Below are positions 19,302-29,096 of a stretch of DNA of 64,000 nt, in pieces (positions within the stretch are counted from its first letter, which is position 1; every line of letters starts with the position of its first letter). The position numbers were made by a program, and so were the translations under genes. The stretch is from positions 62,001 to 126,000 of the forward strand of contig JAFWNM010000012.1 in assembly GCA_017510335.1 (NCBI GenBank). Reading direction: 5' to 3'. The DNA comes from Paracoccaceae bacterium (GTDB lineage Bacteria > Pseudomonadota > Alphaproteobacteria > Rhodobacterales > Rhodobacteraceae). The notes beneath the pieces are model-generated. The model did no database searches. It saw only the letters and a program-made list of their open reading frames with translations, and was not told the origin of the DNA.

Positions 19302-21590
19302 TTGTCAGAATTGGGTGTAACTCGAAAACTTGGGGTTGCGGGGCGGTTTTCGCCCGAATGGGAACAGCGCTTTTCAGCGGTTGCGACTGTTGCATTGATC
19401 TTGCTTGGCCCGGCCTTGGTGTTGCTGACGCTTCTGGGGCTTGGCCCGCTTAGCGAAGCAGTCGAATCGCGCGGGCTGTTCCTTATCCTGCTGGCCGATC
19501 TGGTGTATATTCTGATCGTGGCGGGGTTGGTGGCTGTGCGGGTGGCGCGGCTGGTGGCCGCGCGGCGGTCAGATTCTGCAGGGTCCAAGCTGCATTTGCG
19601 CCTGTCGACCCTGTTTGCCGCCATTGCGCTGGTGCCGACAATCACAGTTGCGGTTTTCGCTGCGCTGACAGTGAATGTCGGGCTGGAAGGGTGGTTTTCC
19701 GACCGCGTGCAGCGCGTTGTCGGTGCATCCCTCGCCGCGGCCGAGGCGTATCAGTTCGAGCAGGAACGCGACCTGCGCGTTGATACGCGCGAACTGGCGG
19801 AATATCTGGATACGGCGCGGCGCTTGTTCCCGCTGCTGGATGAAGGGGATTTGCGCAATCTTTTGTCGGAAGGGCAGGCCGGCATTCAGCGCGGGTTGCG
19901 CGTGGCGTTTGTGGTCGATGGTATGGGCGAATTACGTTCGCGCGGGGAACGGTCCTACAGGTTCAATTTCACACCGCCGGACATGGCCGCGATTGAGGCG
20001 GCGCGCGATGACATATTCGTTATAAAAGACTGGCAGAACAATGAGTTCCGCGCCATAGTTGCCTTGAATAATTATGTCGATCGCTATTTGTATGTGGCCC
20101 GCGAAGTGGATGGGGAAATCCTGTCCTTGCTGGATGAAACCCGCGAAACTGTGGCATTGTATCAGCAGTTGGAACAGGAACGCGGACAGCTGTTGTTCCA
20201 GTTCGCGGCGCTGTATCTGGGGTTTGCGCTTATTCTTATTCTGGCGGCGGTCTGGCTGGGCCTGTCTTTTGCCGAACGCCTTGCGCGGCCTGTGGGCCGG
20301 CTGGCAGAAGCCGCGCAACGCGTGGGCGCCGGGGATTTCGATGTGCAGGTCAAGTTGTCGCGCGGCGATGACGAAATTACGCTGCTGGGGCGGGTGTTCA
20401 ACCAGATGACAACCCAGTTGAAGGGCCAGCACGAAGCATTGGTCGAAAATAACCGCCAGATCGAGGCGCGACGGCGGCTGTTTGATTCCGTGCTTGGGTC
20501 GGTGACGGCCGGGGTGATCGGGCTGGATGCGCAAGGGCGGCTGGATTTCATCAACAAGGCCGGTCAGACCCTGATCGAGGTGGACGCCGAGGGCGTGCAC
20601 GATCTGGCGCTGGTGGATGTTGTGCCGGAATTCGCGCCCTTGCTGGACCGTTTGCAGGGCAGTCAGGTGGCCTTGGGGCGGGTTCAGGAAGAAGTGCGGC
20701 TGTCGCGTTCGGGGCGGTTGGAAACCTTGCTGGTGCGCGTTGCCGAACGGCGGCGCAGTGACGGGCGGCTGGAAGGATATGTTGTCGCATTCGATGATGT
20801 CAGTGATCTGGTCAGCGCGCAGCGCATGGCGGCCTGGGGCGATGTGGCGCGCCGTATCGCGCATGAGATCAAGAACCCGCTGACGCCCATCCAGTTGTCG
20901 GCAGAACGCATCGAACGCAAATTTGCGCGCAAGCTGGACATGGAAGATGCTGAAAGCCTGTCGCAGTTGACAGCGGTTATTGTTCGCCAAACCAATGATT
21001 TGCGCCGCATTGTTGATGAATTTTCGCGGTTCGCCAGAATGCCCGAACCCGACCGGCGCGCCCATGATCTGGTTGGTCTGATGCGCGATTGTGTGCTGTT
21101 GCAGGAAAGCGGCCAGCCCGATGTGCATTTTACCACAGACCTGCCCGACACGCCGCTTGTGCTGGAACTTGATGATACGATGATGACACAGGCGCTTACG
21201 AACCTGATCAAGAACGCAGGCGAAGCCACCCAAAGCAAACGCGACACACTGGGGCAAGACGCCTATGTGGCGCAAATCCGCGTTGCGTTGGCAGTCCAGG
21301 ACAAGGCAGTGCAGATCTTGATTTCCGACAACGGGATTGGCCTGCCCGAAGACCGGGCGCGCCTGTTCGAACCCTATGTCACCACCCGCGCGGAAGGCAC
21401 CGGCCTTGGCCTGTCAATTGTGCGCAAGATCATCGAAGAACATGGCGGCACGCTGCGACTGGAGGATGCACCCGTTTTTGACGGCTGCGACCACTGCGGG
21501 GCAATGGCTGTCATAACCTTGCCGCTTTTGTCTGCGGCTGAAACGGAAATTACCAGTAATGACACAAAAAGCAGGGAAGTTGAGGCATGA
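19302..21590 (+). CDS. ntrY: Membrane sensor histidine kinase NtrY
   Basis: 762 aa. Three or four membrane helices in the first ~320 residues enclose a periplasmic part, followed by a HAMP linker (ERLARPVGRLAEAAQRVGAGDFDV), a PAS domain (~400-500), the phosphoacceptor [19 protein letters not shown] and an ATPase domain with GTGLGLSIVRKI. It pairs with NtrX, encoded next with an ATGA overlap. The start is a TTG at 19302 with GGTAGGG upstream; no ATG gives the full first helix. The NtrYX system links nitrogen, redox and envelope signals in alphaproteobacteria. Confidence 0.93.
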   Translation: MSELGVTRKLGVAGRFSPEWEQRFSAVATVALILLGPALVLLTLLGLGPLSEAVESRGLFLILLADLVYILIVAGLVAVRVARLVAARRSDSAGSKLHLRLSTLFAAIALVPTITVAVFAALTVNVGLEGWFSDRVQRVVGASLAAAEAYQFEQERDLRVDTRELAEYLDTARRLFPLLDEGDLRNLLSEGQAGIQRGLRVAFVVDGMGELRSRGERSYRFNFTPPDMAAIEAARDDIFVIKDWQNNEFRAIVALNNYVDRYLYVAREVDGEILSLLDETRETVALYQQLEQERGQLLFQFAALYLGFALILILAAVWLGLSFAERLARPVGRLAEAAQRVGAGDFDVQVKLSRGDDEITLLGRVFNQMTTQLKGQHEALVENNRQIEARRRLFDSVLGSVTAGVIGLDAQGRLDFINKAGQTLIEVDAEGVHDLALVDVVPEFAPLLDRLQGSQVALGRVQEEVRLSRSGRLETLLVRVAERRRSDGRLEGYVVAFDDVSDLVSAQRMAAWGDVARRIAHEIKNPLTPIQLSAERIERKFARKLDMEDAESLSQLTAVIVRQTNDLRRIVDEFSRFARMPEPDRRAHDLVGLMRDCVLLQESGQPDVHFTTDLPDTPLVLELDDTMMTQALTNLIKNAGEATQSKRDTLGQDAYVAQIRVALAVQDKAVQILISDNGIGLPEDRARLFEPYVTTRAEGTGLGLSIVRKIIEEHGGTLRLEDAPVFDGCDHCGAMAVITLPLLSAAETEITSNDTKSREVEA

Positions 21591-22969
21591 GTGACATCCT
21601 GATTGTCGATGATGAACGCGATATTCGCGAATTGATTTCCGACATTCTGAAGGATGAAGGGTATTCAACGCGACTGGCCGCGAATTCCGATCAGGCGATG
21701 GCGGAAGTCAACGCGAACGCGCCAGCGCTTATGATTCTGGACATCTGGCTGAAGGATAGCAAGATGGACGGGATCGACATTCTGATGAAGGTCAAGCGAT
21801 CAAACCCGGATATTCCCATTGTCATCATATCCGGCCATGGCAATGTTGAAATTGCGGTCGCGGCCATCAAACAAGGGGCCTATGACTTTATTGAAAAGCC
21901 CTTCAATATTGACAAGCTGATGGTCGTGATCAACCGCGCGATGGAAGCGTCGCGCCTGCGGCGGGAAAATCAGGATCTGCGCCGCCGCGATACCCATTCA
22001 TCTGAATTGATTGGCGAAAGCCATGCTTTCCGTAACTTATGCGCGCAGCTGGAAAAAGTTACCAGTTCCAATGCCCGGATCATGTTCACCGGGCCTGCAG
22101 GCAGCGGCAAGGAAGCGGCGGCACGCTTTGTTCATGAAAATTCCGACAGGGCGTCGGGGCCGTTTGTGTGTGTGTCTTCCGCCGCGATGGAACCCGAGCG
22201 TATGGAAGAAGTGTTGTTTGGCCGCGAAAGTGGCGAACGCGGGGTCGAACCGGGGTTGCTGGAACAGGCGCATGGGGGCGTCGTGTTCTTTGATGAAGTG
22301 GCCGATATGCCGCTGGGAACGCAATCGAAAATCCTGCGTGTGCTGGTTGACCAGCAATTCACCCGCGTTGGCGGGGCCGACAAGGTGCGCGTGGATATGC
22401 GCGTGATGAGTGCGACCACCCGCGACCTGTCCGCGCTGATCCGCGAAGGGCAGTTCCGGCAGGAACTGCTGGACCGGCTAAGCGTTGTTCCTGTCCGTGT
22501 GCCGGGGCTGGAAGAACGCCGCGAGGATATTCCCCTTCTGGCGACTTATTTCATTGATTTGTTGCACAAATCCCAAGGGTTGCCGCGCCGCGCGTTGGAG
22601 GATTCCGCGCAGGCCCATTTGCAGACCATGCGCTGGCCCGGCAATATCCGGCAGTTGCGCAATGTGATTGAACGCGCGCTGATCCTTGGGGATGGGGCCG
22701 CCCCTATCGGGCTGGGGGATCTGCAAAATGACAACCGTGCCACCACTGCGCAGGTGGATGACACCGCCAAGGTCATCTTGTCGGGTGCATTGACGGCGCT
22801 GCCATTGCGGGATGCGCGTGAACTGTTCGAACGCGAATATCTGTTGTCGCAAATCCACCGCTTCGGCGGTAACATCAGCAGAACGGCGAATTTCGTGGGA
22901 ATGGAACGCTCGGCGCTGCACCGCAAGCTGAAATCACTGGGGGTCAGCACCGCCAAGAACACGCATTAA
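21587..22969 (+). CDS. ntrX: NtrX response regulator
   Basis: 460 aa: receiver (LMILDIWLKDSKMDGIDIL), AAA+ domain with an altered Walker A (GPAGSGKE) and Walker B (HGGVVFFDEVADMP), and a Fis-like C-terminal helix-turn-helix (GGNISRTANFVGMERSALHRKLKSL). As with NtrC here, the GAFTGA position is replaced by an unrelated stretch (FGRESGERGVEPG), normal for NtrX and consistent with sigma-54-independent action. Translationally coupled to ntrY. Confidence 0.94.
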   Translation: MSDILIVDDERDIRELISDILKDEGYSTRLAANSDQAMAEVNANAPALMILDIWLKDSKMDGIDILMKVKRSNPDIPIVIISGHGNVEIAVAAIKQGAYDFIEKPFNIDKLMVVINRAMEASRLRRENQDLRRRDTHSSELIGESHAFRNLCAQLEKVTSSNARIMFTGPAGSGKEAAARFVHENSDRASGPFVCVSSAAMEPERMEEVLFGRESGERGVEPGLLEQAHGGVVFFDEVADMPLGTQSKILRVLVDQQFTRVGGADKVRVDMRVMSATTRDLSALIREGQFRQELLDRLSVVPVRVPGLEERREDIPLLATYFIDLLHKSQGLPRRALEDSAQAHLQTMRWPGNIRQLRNVIERALILGDGAAPIGLGDLQNDNRATTAQVDDTAKVILSGALTALPLRDARELFEREYLLSQIHRFGGNISRTANFVGMERSALHRKLKSLGVSTAKNTH

Positions 22970-23081
22970 GGGGCGCAGCGTCATCAGGTGACATTGCCTT
23001 GCATGTGCCTTGCAACGCTGCCAGAAGATGGGCCTTGCGGTCATTTTCGGCTGACCCGACCGACAAAGGAGCGTGCGCGCC

Positions 23082-24458
23082 ATGAAAGTGATTGTCTGTG
23101 GGGCTGGGCAGGTGGGCTGGCAGATTGCCCGCCATCTGTCGCGTGAAAACAACGATGTCACCATCGTGGACAACAACCCCGCGCTTGTCCAGCGCGCCAC
23201 CGACACACTGGATGTGCAAGGGGTGCTGGGCTTTGCCAGCCACCCCGAAGTGTTGGACAAGGCAGGGGCCGGCGATGCCGATATGGTGATTGCGGCCACC
23301 TATTCCGATGAGGTGAACATGGTCACCTGTCAGGTGGCCCATTCTGTGTTCGGCGTCACCCGCAAGATTGCACGCCTGCGCCAGCAAACCTATCTGGACC
23401 GGCAGTATTCGGGGCTGTTCCGGCGTGAACATATGCCCATTGATGTGATTATCAGCCCCGAACGCGAAGTGTCGTTGGCCGCGCTCAAGCGTGTGGCCTA
23501 TCCCGGTGCGTTTGACGTGCATGAATATTTTGACGGCAAGGCGCTGTTGATGGGCATGACCTTGCATGTGGACTGTTCGGTGCTGAACACGCCGTTGCGC
23601 CAGCTGTCCGAACTGTTCCCGACCTTGCGCGTCATGGTGGCAGGCGTCCGTCGGGGCAAGCGGTTGTTCGCGCCCGAACCCGAAGATCAGTTGTTCGAGG
23701 GTGACCAGATTTATGTTCTGACCGATGCGCGCGATGTCGGCCGCTGTTTTGAGGTGTTTGGCAAAACACATGCCCGTCAGGAACGTGTGCTGGTGATTGG
23801 CGGTGGCAATGTGGGGCTGAGTGTGGCCAGCATGCTGGAAGCGCAGCCCGAACGCGTGCGCGTGAAGATCATCGAACGTGACAGGGGGCGGGCGGAAATC
23901 GCCGCCGACAAGCTGGAACGCTCGATCGTGTTGCATGGCGACGGGTTGGATGCGGAACTTCTGAACGAGGCGGGCATTTCCAAGACGGATGCCGTTCTTG
24001 TCCTGACCGATGATGACAAGACAAACCTGCTGGCAGCGGTGCGCGCGCAATCATTGGGGGGCAAGATGTCCATCGCGCTGATCAATGATCCCAGTCTGGT
24101 GCCCTTGGCCGATGCGCTGGGGGTTGATGCCTATATCAACCCGCGCGCCCTGACCGTCAGTTCCATTTTGCGCCACGTCCGGCACGGGCGGGTCCGGTCC
24201 ATCTATATGGTTGGCGACCGAGAGGCAGAGGTGATCGAGGCGCAGGTTCTGGGCACATCGCAACTGGCCGACCGCGCCGTGCGTGACATTCCCTTCCCCG
24301 AAGGCGCGTTGGTAATCGGCGTTTTGCGCAAGGGGGAATTTCTGAAACCCACCGGCAGCATGATCCTGCGCGAAGCGGATCTTGTGGTGATTTTCGCCTT
24401 GTCGGAAGATGTGCCCAAGGTAGATGAATTGTTGCAGGTTGCTGTCGAGTTCTTCTGA
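23082..24458 (+). CDS. trkA: Trk potassium uptake regulatory subunit TrkA
   Basis: 458 aa peripheral protein with two Rossmann NAD-binding domains (KVIVCGAGQVGWQIARHL; VLVIGGGNVGLSVASMLE), each followed by a TrkA-C domain. It gates the TrkH channel in response to nucleotides. ATG 23082 has AAGGAG 11 bp upstream and fits the family N-terminus exactly. Lies between ntrX (112 bp gap) and trkH. Confidence 0.95.
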   Translation: MKVIVCGAGQVGWQIARHLSRENNDVTIVDNNPALVQRATDTLDVQGVLGFASHPEVLDKAGAGDADMVIAATYSDEVNMVTCQVAHSVFGVTRKIARLRQQTYLDRQYSGLFRREHMPIDVIISPEREVSLAALKRVAYPGAFDVHEYFDGKALLMGMTLHVDCSVLNTPLRQLSELFPTLRVMVAGVRRGKRLFAPEPEDQLFEGDQIYVLTDARDVGRCFEVFGKTHARQERVLVIGGGNVGLSVASMLEAQPERVRVKIIERDRGRAEIAADKLERSIVLHGDGLDAELLNEAGISKTDAVLVLTDDDKTNLLAAVRAQSLGGKMSIALINDPSLVPLADALGVDAYINPRALTVSSILRHVRHGRVRSIYMVGDREAEVIEAQVLGTSQLADRAVRDIPFPEGALVIGVLRKGEFLKPTGSMILREADLVVIFALSEDVPKVDELLQVAVEFF

Positions 24459-24540
24459 TAAGAAGTTGCGGGTATCGTATGTAAATCAACTGCTTGTTAT
24501 GGGTTGTTGATGTGTTTTGGGCCGTATCGAGGGGGCAGGA

Positions 24541-26061
24541 ATGACGCATGGTTCGCGTGGAACCCTGATTTTGCTGGTCCTTGTGGCCGTGACGGCGCTT
24601 GCCATGATTGTGCCCGCTGCTGTGGGGTTCACCCTGCGAGAGCATGAAAGCGCGCGCGCCTTCTTGTATTCCGCGTTTTTGCTGGCCAGCTTCACGGCGC
24701 TGATCTACCTGGCAAACAAATCGCGCAAGCCCCGCGAGAGGTTGGTGTCACACCCGTTTTTCGTGTTGTCTGCGGCGTATGTCATCTTGCCGCTGTTGAT
24801 GGCCATCCCCCTGACAGAAGCTGTGCCCGGCTTGCGGTTTGTCGATGCGTGGTTTGAAATGCTGTCCGGGTTTACCACGACAGGGGCCAGCGTGCTGGAC
24901 GGCGCAGTGCCGCGAAGCGTGCATCTTTGGCGGGCCATCACCGGCTGGCTGGGGGGGCTTTTCGTTCTTGTTTATGTCATCGCCATTCTGGCCCCAATGA
25001 ATATGGGCGGCTTCGAGGTTCTGGCCGTGCGCAACGAACGGCGCATGGCGGGGCCTGCGTTAAGCAGGCACATATCCTCTGAATATGACACTGGCGCGGC
25101 CCCGGATGCCACGCTGGCGCGGTTGCGGTTGCAAATCGGGCTGATTGCGCCGCTGTATGCGGGGCTGACGCTGTTGTTGTGGGTGTTGCTGTCCATGGCA
25201 GGCAATCCCCCGTTGGTGGCGCTGATACTGGCCATGTCGGCGCTGTCCACATCGGGCATTGTGCCGGGGGCGGGCTGGGATGTGGCACCGCTGACAACGC
25301 TGAGTGAGGGGTTTCTGGTGTTGTTTCTGGTCTTGGGGTTAAGCCGCACATTCTGGCTGGCGGGCACGCGCGAACATGGCGCGCGGCTGAACTGGCGTCA
25401 GGTGGAAATTGGCTTTGCGGTGGTTTTGCTGGCAGGGTTGTGGGTGTTGTTTTTGCTGACATATGCGCTTGCCCCGGACGGGCGTGATGCGGGGTTCTTC
25501 CTGCGCGAAGCTTGGAGCGTGGTGTTCAACGGCCTGTCCTTTCTGACAACAACGGGGTTCATCAGCAGTGCCACCGACTTGCAGGACGGCTTCTTTGCCG
25601 GGCCTGCGGGTATTGTGTTGCTGGGGCTTGCGCTGATCGGGGGCGGCGTGGCGACAACAGCAGGCGGGCTGAAGCTGATGCGCGTTTTCGCCCTGATGTG
25701 GCAGGCCCGCTATGAACTGGAACATCTGGTTCACCCCGCCGCGGTGGGGGGTGACGGGGCGCATATGCGGGGGCTGCGCACGGAAGGGGCATTTTCGGCG
25801 TGGTTGTTCTTGCTTATCTTCATCCTGAGTGTGGGCGTCGTGATGTCCGCCCTGACCATTTTGGGCACCACCATGGAAGATGCGCTGGCCTATGCAGTGG
25901 CCGCGCTGACAACAACAGGCCCGCTTGTGCATATATCGGGGTCAGTGCCATTGTCCTGGGGGGATCTGGGCGATTGGCAGCGCGCGGTTCTGGGCGTGGG
26001 GATGGTGCTTGGCAGGCTGGAATTCCTGCTATTGCTGTCGGTGCTTTGGCCCCGGTCATAA
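24541..26061 (+). CDS. trkH: Trk potassium uptake membrane subunit TrkH
   Basis: 506 aa with about ten hydrophobic helices and the repeated pore-loop motifs of the Trk/Ktr/HKT family: SGFTTTGASV, STSGIVPG, FLTTTGF and LTTTGPLVH. These selectivity-filter segments give K+ passage. ATG 24541 has GAGGGGGCAGGA before it; an upstream start at 24517 adds eight residues. Forms the uptake system with TrkA encoded 82 bp upstream. Confidence 0.94.
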   Translation: MTHGSRGTLILLVLVAVTALAMIVPAAVGFTLREHESARAFLYSAFLLASFTALIYLANKSRKPRERLVSHPFFVLSAAYVILPLLMAIPLTEAVPGLRFVDAWFEMLSGFTTTGASVLDGAVPRSVHLWRAITGWLGGLFVLVYVIAILAPMNMGGFEVLAVRNERRMAGPALSRHISSEYDTGAAPDATLARLRLQIGLIAPLYAGLTLLLWVLLSMAGNPPLVALILAMSALSTSGIVPGAGWDVAPLTTLSEGFLVLFLVLGLSRTFWLAGTREHGARLNWRQVEIGFAVVLLAGLWVLFLLTYALAPDGRDAGFFLREAWSVVFNGLSFLTTTGFISSATDLQDGFFAGPAGIVLLGLALIGGGVATTAGGLKLMRVFALMWQARYELEHLVHPAAVGGDGAHMRGLRTEGAFSAWLFLLIFILSVGVVMSALTILGTTMEDALAYAVAALTTTGPLVHISGSVPLSWGDLGDWQRAVLGVGMVLGRLEFLLLLSVLWPRS

Positions 26062-26156
26062 TCCTTGCCCTGCCTGCGATGGCACCAATGCAGAAGATTT
26101 GAAAGAAAATTGCCCCAAATCCTTATTTGTCGCGCAACGGGTCTGGAAGTTTTCTG

Positions 26157-26181
26157 CTTGGCGTTTCATACTGTTCCCCAT
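26157..26181 (+). promoter_or_regulatory. Heat-shock (RpoH, sigma-32 type) promoter upstream of hfq
   Basis: CTTGGC at 26157-26162, a 13-bp spacer and CCCCAT at 26176-26181 match the CTTGAA-N13-CCCCAT pattern of RpoH promoters. Expected start of transcription is near 26188, 48 bp before the hfq ATG. Heat-shock control of hfq is known in E. coli; here it is an inference from the motif. Confidence 0.6.
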
Positions 26182-26235
26182 AGGGAGATGAGGCTCTCTG
26201 CGTAAAGCAACAAGCCCAGACAAAAAGGCAGACGC

Positions 26236-26469
26236 ATGGCCAGTGACAAACAAAATTTGCAGGACGCATTCCTGAACCATGTTCGCAAGAACAAGGTTCC
26301 GGTGACAGTTTTCCTGATCAACGGTGTAAAGCTTCAGGGCGTGATCACGTGGTTTGACAATTTCTGCGTGCTGTTGCGTCGTGATGGCCAAAGCCAGCTT
26401 GTCTACAAGCACGCCATTTCCACAATCATGCCCGGCCAGCCAATTTCGCTATATGAAGGTGAAAGCTGA
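26236..26469 (+). CDS. hfq: RNA chaperone Hfq
   Basis: 77 aa Sm-like protein. Sm1 contains [25 protein letters not shown] and Sm2 contains [10 protein letters not shown]; the proximal-face residues Gln9-like and YKHA are present. It forms hexamers that pair sRNAs with mRNAs. Ribosome site AAAAAGGCAGACGC. hflX follows in an overlapping arrangement, the conserved hfq-hflX pair. Confidence 0.97.
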   Translation: MASDKQNLQDAFLNHVRKNKVPVTVFLINGVKLQGVITWFDNFCVLLRRDGQSQLVYKHAISTIMPGQPISLYEGES

Positions 26470-27797
26470 TCGCCCGCGCACCTGTTGATGTCTCCGAACT
26501 GGGTGGAGAGGGGGGCACACGCCCGACCCGCGCCTATGTCCTGCACCCTGAAATCAGGTCGATAGATCGCGGGCGCCTGCCCGAACACGCCCTTGCGGAA
26601 GCTGAAGCGCTGGCGCATGCGTTGCCGGGGCTGAATGTTGTGGGCGCACAGGTTGTGCGCTTGCCGCGCGCGCATCCGGGCCTGTTGTTCGGCACTGGCA
26701 AGGTTGACGAACTGGGCGTCATCATGGCGGATCTGGATGTTGATCTGGTGTTGATTGACGGGCCGGTAAGTCCAGTGCAACAGCGCAATCTGGAACGCGC
26801 CTGGAAGGTCAAGTTGCTGGACCGGACCGGGTTGATTCTGGAAATATTCGCAGACCGCGCGCGCACCCGTGAAGGGGTGTTGCAGGTGGAACTTGCTGCC
26901 CTAAGCTATCAGCGCACCCGGCTGGTGCGGGCCTGGACCCACCTTGAACGCCAGCGGGGCGGGCTTGGTTTTGTCGGCGGCCCCGGCGAAACCCAGATCG
27001 AGGCGGACCGCCGCGCCATTGACGAACAGATGGTGCGCCTGCGGCGCCAGTTGTCGAAAGTTGCCAAAACCCGCGACCTGCACCGCGCCGCCCGCCGCAA
27101 GGTGCCGTTTCCGGTGGTTGCCCTGGTGGGGTATACCAACGCAGGCAAATCCACCCTGTTTAACCGGCTGACTGGCGCTGATGTGCTGGCGAAGGACATG
27201 CTGTTTGCCACGCTGGACCCGACCATGCGCGCGGTCACCCTGCCCACGGGCAAGCAGGTTATTTTGTCCGACACAGTCGGATTCATCTCGGACTTGCCGA
27301 CGCAGCTTGTCGCGGCCTTCCGCGCCACATTGGAAGAGGTGCTGGAGGCTGATCTTGTCGTGCATGTGCGCGATATTGCGCATTCCGAAACCGAATCGCA
27401 GGCCCAGAACGTGCGCTCCATTCTGGCCGAACTGGGCGTGCGCGAGGAAACGCCGCTGGTCGAGCTGTGGAACAAGGCTGATTTGCTGGATGCTGACGGT
27501 GTCGAAGCTGTCACCCGCCGCGCGGCGCGTGCCGAAGGGGTCTTTCTGGCCTCGTCTGTCACGGGGCAGGGGCTGGATGAATTTTTCGACGCGGTCACCT
27601 TGATCCTGGATGATGTGCGTCACCTTGAAACCCTGTCCCTTGGCTTTGAACAAGGGCGCGAACGCGCATGGTTGTTTCAACAAGGTGTGGTTGAAAGCGA
27701 AGTGCAAACCGAAGACGGAATCGCCCTTGATGTCTATTGGACCGATCGCCAGAAGCGGAATTTCCGCGATTTGCGGTCTGGGTCTGGCGGGTCGTAA
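26466..27797 (+). CDS. hflX: GTPase HflX (non-canonical start likely)
   Basis: Ribosome-associated GTPase that rescues stalled or heat-damaged ribosomes. G1 motif [16 protein letters not shown] and the G4-type NKADLLDAD are clear, and the glycine-rich [19 protein letters not shown] linker is diagnostic. The frame is open from 26463, and the conserved HflX N-terminus ([13 protein letters not shown]) is encoded at about 26529-26567, but no in-frame ATG, GTG or TTG occurs before TTG 26622, which would remove it. Best candidates are CTG 26466 (overlapping the hfq stop, with GAAGGTGAAAG upstream) or ATC 26469, giving ~443 aa, the usual family length. A sequence error in the G run near 26510 is the alternative. 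Confidence 0.85.
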   Translation: MIARAPVDVSELGGEGGTRPTRAYVLHPEIRSIDRGRLPEHALAEAEALAHALPGLNVVGAQVVRLPRAHPGLLFGTGKVDELGVIMADLDVDLVLIDGPVSPVQQRNLERAWKVKLLDRTGLILEIFADRARTREGVLQVELAALSYQRTRLVRAWTHLERQRGGLGFVGGPGETQIEADRRAIDEQMVRLRRQLSKVAKTRDLHRAARRKVPFPVVALVGYTNAGKSTLFNRLTGADVLAKDMLFATLDPTMRAVTLPTGKQVILSDTVGFISDLPTQLVAAFRATLEEVLEADLVVHVRDIAHSETESQAQNVRSILAELGVREETPLVELWNKADLLDADGVEAVTRRAARAEGVFLASSVTGQGLDEFFDAVTLILDDVRHLETLSLGFEQGRERAWLFQQGVVESEVQTEDGIALDVYWTDRQKRNFRDLRSGSGGS

Positions 27798-27849
27798 TGG
27801 TTGCCGAATTTCAATGATTTACAACCCACTGGTGTGTTTTCGGGGTGAA

Positions 27850-27865
27850 TTAAGGCAGCATTAAC
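27850..27865 (+). promoter_or_regulatory. CtrA-binding site upstream of the GGDEF gene
   Basis: TTAA-GGCAGCA-TTAAC is a perfect full site for the cell-cycle/motility regulator CtrA (TTAA-N7-TTAAC). A weaker partner, TTAA-TATTTTG-TCAA, follows at 27893-27907. They lie 90-145 bp upstream of the diguanylate cyclase start, inside an AT-rich promoter region (27798-27995) with no gene. Confidence 0.65.
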
Positions 27866-27995
27866 CAAATGTGGCAGAACTGCCTTAGTTGGTTAATATT
27901 TTGTCAAAATTCATCGCGTTTCTGCCACGATCACACCCAAGCGTGAACATAGTTAACTGCGATACCTGCATCATGACTTGTTGCAAGGTGCCGAC

Positions 27996-28862
27996 ATGAG
28001 TTTCCATAGCCAGATCATTGCAGACACGACAACACCGGCCACCCCTGACGCGGCGGGTGCAGTGCAGGACCGTCCGCTGGCCATGAACGGGCAGGCTGAC
28101 ACGCGCTTTGACACGACATTTGCCCTGATCCGCCAGTTAACAGGCGCAACGCATGTGTGCGCGCAGTTCACAGGTGATGCACCCCAGCCAGTGCCCGCAG
28201 GTCAGGACTGCATCGAAGCACCGCTGAACCTGCACGGGCAGCGCGTTGGCACATTGCGCGCCTTTGCACCCGGTTTTGCGCCAAACGCGCATTCCCTGCT
28301 GGAAAGTTTTGCGACGCTGGTTGTCGAACACGCCACATTGTGGGCAGAAGCGCATCGTGATGCGCTGACGGGTGCAATGACGCGCCGCGCTTTCGCAGAT
28401 GATCTGACGCGTGCCGTGTCCGATTACCGGCGCGCAGGCACAGAATACAGCCTGATCATGCTCGATCTGGATAAATTCAAGGCCATCAATGACAGTTTCG
28501 GCCATGCGGCAGGCGATGCGGTGTTGCGCGCCGTCGGGCGGGCTGTGCAGCAGGAATTGCGCCTGGAGGACCGCTTCGGGCGCTTGGGTGGCGAGGAATT
28601 CGGCGTGCTGGTCGCCGCTGATGCCGATACCGCGCTGGATATTGCCGAACGGGTGCGCGTGGTCATTGAACAGGCCGTAGCACCGGAATTCCCGCAAGTG
28701 GCCTTCACGGCAAGTCTGGGTATCGCAGCTTGCGATATTGACTGCGATACCGTGGATACCTTGATGGCACAGGCCGATGCGCGGCTTTATGCCGCAAAAG
28801 CTTCCGGGCGCAACGCTGTTCGTGGCACACGCGCATTCAAACGCAAGCAGCATATCAACTAA
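27996..28862 (+). CDS. Diguanylate cyclase (GGDEF domain, GGEEF signature)
   Basis: 288 aa cytosolic protein. The N-terminal ~115 residues resemble a short GAF-like sensing region, and the C-terminal ~165 residues form a GGDEF domain with the DALTGAMTRRAF entry, the metal-binding IMLDLDKFKAINDSFGH and the active GGEEF signature. No obvious RxxD inhibitory site upstream. It should make cyclic di-GMP from GTP. Start at ATG 27996 with CAAGGTG; an upstream TTG at 27978 is less likely. A CtrA box in the promoter suggests cell-cycle or motility control. Confidence 0.93.
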   Translation: MSFHSQIIADTTTPATPDAAGAVQDRPLAMNGQADTRFDTTFALIRQLTGATHVCAQFTGDAPQPVPAGQDCIEAPLNLHGQRVGTLRAFAPGFAPNAHSLLESFATLVVEHATLWAEAHRDALTGAMTRRAFADDLTRAVSDYRRAGTEYSLIMLDLDKFKAINDSFGHAAGDAVLRAVGRAVQQELRLEDRFGRLGGEEFGVLVAADADTALDIAERVRVVIEQAVAPEFPQVAFTASLGIAACDIDCDTVDTLMAQADARLYAAKASGRNAVRGTRAFKRKQHIN

Positions 28863-29096
28863 GCCCTGTCGCGCCCTTATATCCTTGAGCTGGCGCGGCA
28901 TGCGTCTTCGTCCGGCAGGGCAGTTCGGTTTGCCGGACACCGCCCCGATATGGCCGAACTGCAGTCGCATTGCCGTGATAGGGCAGGAAATTTCAAGCTT
29001 TTCCAATTTGGGGCTTTGATTGCCTGCCGCTAATCCATAAATGGAATGAGTGGACACGCGCTGTCATGCTGTTAGCATGGCCAGAGGGAGAATATC

